A stretch of DNA of 64,000 nt from Palleronia marisminoris (GTDB taxonomy: Bacteria > Pseudomonadota > Alphaproteobacteria > Rhodobacterales > Rhodobacteraceae): contig NZ_FWFV01000001.1 in NCBI RefSeq assembly GCF_900172315.1, positions 682,001 through 746,000 of the forward strand. Direction: 5' to 3'. Shown here piece by piece: positions 59,436 through 64,000 of this stretch (position 1 is its first letter; the number at the start of each line of letters is the position of its first letter). A program made the position numbers and the translations under genes. The notes below the pieces were generated by a model, which saw only the letters and a list, made by a program, of their open reading frames with translations, did not search any database and was not told where the DNA came from.

Positions 59436-60920
59436 ATGGAATTCACCTACGACGAATGGAAGGCGCGCGCGGCCGCGCTGCGGTTCCGCAACGAGCTATA
59501 TATCCGCGGTGCCTTCGTCCCCTCGGCCTCGGGCCAGCGGTTTGAGACGGTGAACCCCGGCAATGGCGAGGTGCTGACCGATGTCGCCCGTGGCGGCGCC
59601 GAGGATATCGACCGCGCGGTGAAAGCCGCCCGCGCCGCGTTCGAGGATGGCCGCTGGTCGCGCAAGACGCCGGCCCAGCGCAAGGAGGTGCTGCTGAAGC
59701 TCGCCGCCCTGATCCGCGAGAATATCCCCGAGCTTGCGCTGCTCGATACGCTCGACATGGGCAAGACGATCACTGACAGCTCAACGGTCGATGCGCCCGG
59801 TTCGGCGCATTTCTTCCAGTGGCACGCCGAGGCGATCGACAAGCTCTACGACGAGGTCGCTCCGACCGGGGGCCGCGATTTGGCCCTCATCCGCCGCGTG
59901 CCGCTTGGCGTGATCGGTGCGGTGGTGCCGTGGAACTTCCCGCTCGACATGGCGACGTGGAAGCTGGCCCCCGCGCTTGCCGCGGGCAACTCGGTCGTCC
60001 TGAAACCCGCCGAACAATCGCCGCTTTCCGCGCTGATGCTGGCCGAGCTCGCCTCGGCGGCCGGTCTGCCGGACGGCGTGCTGAACGTCGTTCCCGGGTT
60101 CGGCGAGGATGCGGGCGAGGCGCTCGGCCGGCATCCGGACGTGGATTGCCTCGCCTTCACCGGCTCCACCGCGGTCGGAAAGATGTTCCAGCGCTACGCC
60201 GGCGAGAGCAACATGAAGCAGGTCTGGCTGGAGACGGGCGGCAAGAGCCCCAACCTGATCTTCGCCGATGCCGATCTGGACGCGGCCGCCGACATGGCCG
60301 CCCTCGGCATCTTCTTCAACCAGGGCGAGGTCTGCTCGGCCAACGCCCGGCTGCTGGTGCAGGCGTCGATCAAGGACGAGATGATCGACCGGATGCGCAA
60401 GCGGGCCATGTCGATCAAGGTCGGCGATCCGCTCGATCCGGCCTCGACCATGGGCGCGCTTGTCGATCGAACGCATACGGACCGGGTCATGGGCTTCGTG
60501 GACCGGGCCAAGCGCGACGCCCGCCTCGTCTGTGGCGGCGAGCGGATGACGGTGATGGGCTCGGACGCCTATGTCGCGCCGACCATCTTCGACCAGGTGC
60601 GCCCCGAGCACGAGATCGCGCGGGAGGAGGTCTTCGGCCCTGTCCTCGCCGTGCAGACCTTCGAAGACGAGGACGAGGCCATCCGGATCGCCAACGACAC
60701 CGTCTACGGCCTGGCCGCTTCCGTCTGGACGACCGACCTCGGCCGTGCGCTGTCGGTGTCGGATCGTCTGGTCGCCGGAACGGTGTCGGTCAACACGGTC
60801 GACGCGCTGTCGGCGCTGACCCCGTTCGGCGGGATGAAGCAGTCGGGCTTCGGCCGCGACCTGTCGCTGCATTCCTTCGACAAGTACTCGGCGCTGAAGA
60901 CCACCTGGATCAAGTACTGA
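59436..60920 (+). CDS. Aldehyde dehydrogenase, PuuC-like (gamma-glutamyl-aminobutyraldehyde type)
   Basis: This 494-aa NAD-dependent enzyme has VVPWNFPLDMATWKLAPALAAGNSVVLKPAEQSP, catalytic Glu in LETGGKSPN, catalytic Cys in NQGEVCSANARLLV and PFGGMKQSGFGRDLSLH. The sequence style (DLDAAADMAALGIFFNQGEVCSA) is that of PuuC enzymes, which oxidise amino-aldehydes from amine breakdown. It ends the four-gene catabolic operon; a perfect hairpin follows. Confidence 0.93.
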   Translation: MEFTYDEWKARAAALRFRNELYIRGAFVPSASGQRFETVNPGNGEVLTDVARGGAEDIDRAVKAARAAFEDGRWSRKTPAQRKEVLLKLAALIRENIPELALLDTLDMGKTITDSSTVDAPGSAHFFQWHAEAIDKLYDEVAPTGGRDLALIRRVPLGVIGAVVPWNFPLDMATWKLAPALAAGNSVVLKPAEQSPLSALMLAELASAAGLPDGVLNVVPGFGEDAGEALGRHPDVDCLAFTGSTAVGKMFQRYAGESNMKQVWLETGGKSPNLIFADADLDAAADMAALGIFFNQGEVCSANARLLVQASIKDEMIDRMRKRAMSIKVGDPLDPASTMGALVDRTHTDRVMGFVDRAKRDARLVCGGERMTVMGSDAYVAPTIFDQVRPEHEIAREEVFGPVLAVQTFEDEDEAIRIANDTVYGLAASVWTTDLGRALSVSDRLVAGTVSVNTVDALSALTPFGGMKQSGFGRDLSLHSFDKYSALKTTWIKY

Positions 60921-60939
60921 GAGCGCCCTGAAACCGGGC

Positions 60940-60974
60940 AGGTGCGGCGCGAAGTTAAACTTCGCGCCGCACCT
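60940..60974. terminator. Perfect 17-bp hairpin after the aldehyde dehydrogenase gene
   Basis: The arms at 60940-60956 and 60958-60974 are perfect complements (AGGTGCGGCGCGAAGTT and its complement), separated by one base, so the practical loop is TTAAA. It lies 19 bp after the stop codon and before the LysR gene. It is a very strong intrinsic hairpin without a T-run, probably ending the catabolic operon. Confidence 0.7.
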
Positions 60975-61023
60975 TCGGGATACCAGCGCCCCCGCAAGCC
61001 TTGACGGCGCCGTCTCGCCAGAC

Positions 61024-61038
61024 TTAGCCAAAGCCGAA
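61024..61038. promoter_or_regulatory. LysR-type box before the LysR gene
   Basis: TTAGC-CAAAG-CCGAA shares 11 of 15 positions with the perfect box at 56926-56940 (CTTAG.CAA..CC.AA) and lies 23 bp upstream of the LysR start, a good place for autoregulation. Confidence 0.45.
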
Positions 61039-61061
61039 CCAGTATCCTGGGAGGCTTTGCC

Positions 61062-62015
61062 TTGACCTTACGCTTCACCCTCAGGCAGTTGACCTATTTC
61101 GTGGCCGTGGGCGAGCTTGGCTCGATCGCCCTGGCTGCCGGCCGGGTGAACGTCTCTTCCCCCTCGATTTCCGCGGCGATCACGCAGCTCGAGGCCGAGT
61201 TCGGCCTGCAGCTCTTTGCGCGCAAGCACGCGCAGGGGCTGGCCCTGACGCAGGCCGGGCGGCAGTTCCTCGTGCAGGCGAAATCCGTGCTGAGCGAGGC
61301 CGAGCGCCTGAACGGCCTGGCGAACGAGATTGCCGGGCAGGTCCGCGGTCCGCTCCACGTCGGATGCCTGCTCACCTTCGCGCAGATCGTCCTGCCCCAT
61401 GTGCGGCGCAGCTTCGCCGAGCGTTTTCCCGACGTGCAGTTCCGGCAGTTCGAGCGCGATCAGCAGGCGATCATCGACGGATTGCGCAATGCCGAGCTTG
61501 ATATCGCACTGACCTACGACCTCGAGATCCCGCCGGACCTGGAATTCGTCCCGCTGTTCAACCTGCCGCCCTACGCAATCTTGCCGGACATGCACGACCT
61601 CGCCAACCGCCACAGCGTCAGCGTGCGCGAGCTTGCCCCCTATCCCATGGTGCTGCTCGACCTGCCCCATTCAGGACGCTATTTCCTGTCTTTCTTCGGC
61701 GCCGCCGGGATCGAGCCGAACGTCGTCGAGCGGACCCGCGACATGGAGGTGATGAAGTCGCTGGTCGCCAACGGGTTCGGGTATTCCATCGCCAATATCC
61801 GGCATTCCTCCGAGCGCGCCGCGGACGGCAAACGCCTGCGATTCGTCCCGCTGGAAGGCGACGCGCGGCCGATGCGGATGGGCATGTTGGTGATGTCCGG
61901 CGCGAAAAGCGCGTTGGCGGTTCGGGCGTTGATAGATCACTGCAAGGAGAACCTTACGCCCGAATTGACGCCGGGCCTGAAAATTCAGAAGGTGGGCTAC
62001 GAGGCGAATGACTGA
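61062..62015 (+). CDS. LysR-family transcriptional regulator
   Basis: This 317-aa regulator starts with TTG, set by ribosome site GGGAGG 8 nt upstream. The N-terminal helix-turn-helix is FTLRQLTYFVAVGELGSIALAAGRVNVSSPSISAAITQLEAEFGLQLFARK; the periplasmic-binding-like effector domain follows (GPLHVGCLLTFAQIVLPHV...VVERTRDMEVMKSLVANGFGYSIANIR). It stands between the aldehyde-dehydrogenase operon and the dehydrogenase gene and probably activates both, plus itself, through the TTAG-N-CC.AA boxes. The effector is probably the amine substrate. Confidence 0.93.
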   Translation: MTLRFTLRQLTYFVAVGELGSIALAAGRVNVSSPSISAAITQLEAEFGLQLFARKHAQGLALTQAGRQFLVQAKSVLSEAERLNGLANEIAGQVRGPLHVGCLLTFAQIVLPHVRRSFAERFPDVQFRQFERDQQAIIDGLRNAELDIALTYDLEIPPDLEFVPLFNLPPYAILPDMHDLANRHSVSVRELAPYPMVLLDLPHSGRYFLSFFGAAGIEPNVVERTRDMEVMKSLVANGFGYSIANIRHSSERAADGKRLRFVPLEGDARPMRMGMLVMSGAKSALAVRALIDHCKENLTPELTPGLKIQKVGYEAND

Positions 62016-62049
62016 GCAAAGATGAGGCAGGGTGGAAACGCCTGTCGAG

Positions 62050-62089
62050 TTAGCCCCAGCCTAATTTGGGCTTCGCAAAAGCCTAATTT
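62050..62089. promoter_or_regulatory. LysR-type box and direct repeat before the dehydrogenase gene
   Basis: TTAGC-CCCAG-CCTAA (62050-62064) has the same arms as the boxes at 56926 and 61024. The element AGCCTAATTT occurs twice, at 62058-62067 and 62080-62089, 22 bp (two helical turns) apart, which suits a LysR tetramer. It lies about 90-130 bp upstream of the TTG start of the dehydrogenase. Confidence 0.5.
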
Positions 62090-62176
62090 ACCCAAACCCA
62101 TCATTCGGAAACTCTGGCGGAACATCATGCCGCCAGTTGCAGTGCGGACCGAGTCCCAGCGAAGGAAGACAGCCCC

Positions 62177-64000
62177 TTGCCTGACCCACGCTACGACATC
62201 CTCTTCGAGCCGATGAAGATCGGGCCGCTCACGGCGAAGAACCGGTTCTACCAGGTGCCCCACTGCAACGGCGGCGGCTATCGCGACCCTTCGGCCGCTG
62301 CGGCCATGCGCGGGATCAAGGCCGAAGGCGGCTGGGGGGTGATCTTCACAGAGCAGTGCGAGATGCACCACACCTCGGAAATCACGCCCTTCATCGAGCT
62401 GCGCCTATGGGAGGACAAGGATATCCCGCAGCTGGCCAAGATGGCCGACCGGATGAAGACGCACGGCGCGCTCGCCGGCATCCAGCTGGCCTATTCCGGG
62501 ATCAACGGGCCGAACCTCTACACCAAGGAGGTGCCCCTCGCGCCGACGGCCCTGCCGATCCGCACCTTCACGAACGATCCGGTCCAGGCGCGGGCCCTCG
62601 ACAAGCAGGACATCAAGGATCTGCGCCGATGGTTCGTGAATGCCGCGAAGCGGTCCAACCTGGCCGGGTTCGACCTGATCTGCCTCTACGGGGCGCATGG
62701 CTTCGGCATCTTCCAGCACTTCCTGTCGCGTGCCACGAACCAGCGCTCGGACGAGTATGGCGGAAGCCTCGAGAATCGCTCGCGCTTTGCCCGCGAAGTC
62801 ATCGAAGAGATGCGCGAGGCGGTGGGCGAGACGATGGCCTTGACCCTGCGCGTCAGCCTCGACGAGACCATCGGCGAGCTTGGCTTCTCGAACGCCGAGG
62901 TGCGCGACTTCATCGAGATGAACCGCGACCTGCCTGACCTCTGGGATCTTGCCCAAGGCACGTGGGAGGATTGCTCGGGCCCTTCCCGCTTCAAGGAAGA
63001 GGGTGCGCAAGAGACGCTCGTCCGCGGGATCAAGGAGCTCAGCGACAAGCCCGTCGTGGGCGTCGGCCGCTTCACCTCGCCCGACGTGATGGCGCGGATG
63101 ATCCGGTCCGGCACACTCGATTTCATCGGCTGCGCGCGACCCTCTATCGCGGATCCGTTCCTGCCGAAGAAGATCGAGGAAGGCAGGGTCGAGGACATCC
63201 GCGAATGCATCGGCTGCAACATGTGCATCACCGGTGACATGACCATGTCGATCAGCCGCTGCACCCAGAACCCGACCTTCATGGAAGAGTGGCGCAAGGG
63301 CTGGCACCCCGAGCGGATGAACGCCAAGGGGCCAAGCTCCAATGTGCTGGTGGTTGGCGCCGGCCCCGCGGGTCTGGAAGCCGCGCGCGCACTGGCCGAG
63401 CGCGGCTATGACGTCGCCCTCGCCGAAGCGGGGACCCAGCTTGGCGGGCGCGTGATCCGGGAAAGCAAGCTGCCCGGCCTTTCGGCCTGGGGTCGCGTAG
63501 CGGATTACCGGATTTACCAGTTGAGCCAGAAGACCAATGTCGAGACCTATTTCGACAGCCCGCTGACTGCCGAGGACATCCTCGAGTTCGGGTTCGAGAA
63601 TGTCGCCATCGCCACCGGATCGACGTGGCGCCGCGACGGCGTCTCTCGTCAGCATGTCGTCCCGATGCCCGTCGACGACGCGATGTCCCTCTTCACGCCG
63701 GACGACATCATGGCGGGTCGGCGCCCCTCGGGCCATGTCGTGATCTACGACGACGACCACTACTACATGGGCGGCGCATTGGCGCATCTGCTGGCGCAGG
63801 AAGGGTGCAAGGTCACGCTGATCACGCCTTCGGCCTTCGTCTCGGACTGGACGAACAACACCCTCGAACAGGCGGCAATCCACCGCGGTCTTGCGGCACT
63901 GGGTGTCGAGATCGTCCTGAACCGCGGCGTGACCGGCATCGCGGCGGGGCACGTGGTATCGAACTGCGTCTATACCGACATCTGCCGGGACGTGGCGTGC
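62177..64000 (+). CDS. FMN/[4Fe-4S]/FAD dehydrogenase, trimethylamine-dehydrogenase-like (3' end cut off)
   Basis: The frame from TTG at 62177 (ribosome site GAAGGA) is open to the window end: 608 codons with no stop. The N-terminal TIM barrel binds FMN (PHCNGGG, DLICLYGAHGFGIFQHFLSRATNQRSDEYGGSLENRSRF). It is followed by a 4Fe-4S site CIGCNMC...C and an FAD/NAD domain (VLVVGAGPAGLEAARALAERGYDVALAEA). This is the old-yellow-enzyme subgroup of trimethylamine/dimethylamine dehydrogenase and N-methyl-amino-acid demethylases. It probably removes methyl groups from a methylated amine; no exact substrate can be set. About 70-120 residues are missing. Confidence 0.9.
   Translation, partial: MPDPRYDILFEPMKIGPLTAKNRFYQVPHCNGGGYRDPSAAAAMRGIKAEGGWGVIFTEQCEMHHTSEITPFIELRLWEDKDIPQLAKMADRMKTHGALAGIQLAYSGINGPNLYTKEVPLAPTALPIRTFTNDPVQARALDKQDIKDLRRWFVNAAKRSNLAGFDLICLYGAHGFGIFQHFLSRATNQRSDEYGGSLENRSRFAREVIEEMREAVGETMALTLRVSLDETIGELGFSNAEVRDFIEMNRDLPDLWDLAQGTWEDCSGPSRFKEEGAQETLVRGIKELSDKPVVGVGRFTSPDVMARMIRSGTLDFIGCARPSIADPFLPKKIEEGRVEDIRECIGCNMCITGDMTMSISRCTQNPTFMEEWRKGWHPERMNAKGPSSNVLVVGAGPAGLEAARALAERGYDVALAEAGTQLGGRVIRESKLPGLSAWGRVADYRIYQLSQKTNVETYFDSPLTAEDILEFGFENVAIATGSTWRRDGVSRQHVVPMPVDDAMSLFTPDDIMAGRRPSGHVVIYDDDHYYMGGALAHLLAQEGCKVTLITPSAFVSDWTNNTLEQAAIHRGLAALGVEIVLNRGVTGIAAGHVVSNCVYTDICRDVAC

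Overview
The window looks like a chromosomal or large-replicon segment of a GC-rich (about two-thirds GC) alphaproteobacterium, most likely a marine member of the Rhodobacterales/Roseobacter group. The gene content points there: an frcRBCAK fructose system, a uehABC-usp-eutABC-doeA ectoine-use island, several periplasmic-binding-protein transporters, and dense ATGA-overlapping operons. No rRNA, tRNA, CRISPR array, phage or intact insertion sequence was seen. Both ends cut through genes: a GntR regulator on the left and a flavin/iron-sulfur dehydrogenase on the right.

Left third (1-21.6 kb), sugar uptake. A GntR/FadR-type regulator (partial) faces an arabinoside operon: GH51 arabinofuranosidase, ABC ATPase, binding protein, two permeases. 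A textbook FadR-family operator sits just upstream of the arabinofuranosidase. Then come metY, the fructose operon frcB-frcC-frcA-frcK with a divergent ROK regulator, and a second sugar operon (D-tagatose/D-psicose 3-epimerase-like enzyme, RbsA-type ATPase, two permeases, binding protein). That operon lies behind three AATCGATT boxes, one of them a LacI-type operator. A histidine kinase/response regulator pair converges on it.

21.8-32 kb, a compact unidentified glycoconjugate locus: a MurG-like glycosyltransferase, two GT4 glycosyltransferases, an MsbA-like ABC exporter and a protein with two fused APH-type kinase domains, all in one overlapping operon, met tail-to-tail by an ATP-grasp ligase. 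A DUF2254 membrane protein follows. This is the best candidate for an undescribed system.

32.2-41.5 kb, cyanophycin metabolism: an M20 deacylase/peptidase and an isoaspartyl peptidase on one strand; cyanophycinase (cphB), cyanophycin synthetase (cphA), an extra ATP-grasp enzyme and a CocE/NonD hydrolase on the other.

41.6-52.8 kb, ectoine/5-hydroxyectoine catabolism: doeX (AsnC)-doeC-doeD on the minus strand, diverging from the TRAP transporter uehABC, usp, eutA, eutB, eutC and doeA. The deacetylase gene doeB/eutE and the MocR regulator enuR, usual members of this island, are absent. The island ends in an 0.9-kb stretch of decayed DNA.

53.7-57 kb: an ECF sigma factor/anti-sigma pair with a DUF4394 secreted protein, then a kilobase of atypical DNA with only broken ORFs.

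57-64 kb: a catabolic cluster, probably for an amine, with a flavin monooxygenase, a RidA protein, a DUF1028 hydrolase, an aldehyde dehydrogenase, a LysR regulator and a trimethylamine-dehydrogenase-like enzyme running off the edge. Three matching LysR-type boxes (TTAG..N..CC.AA) precede the monooxygenase, the LysR gene and the dehydrogenase, so they look like one regulon.
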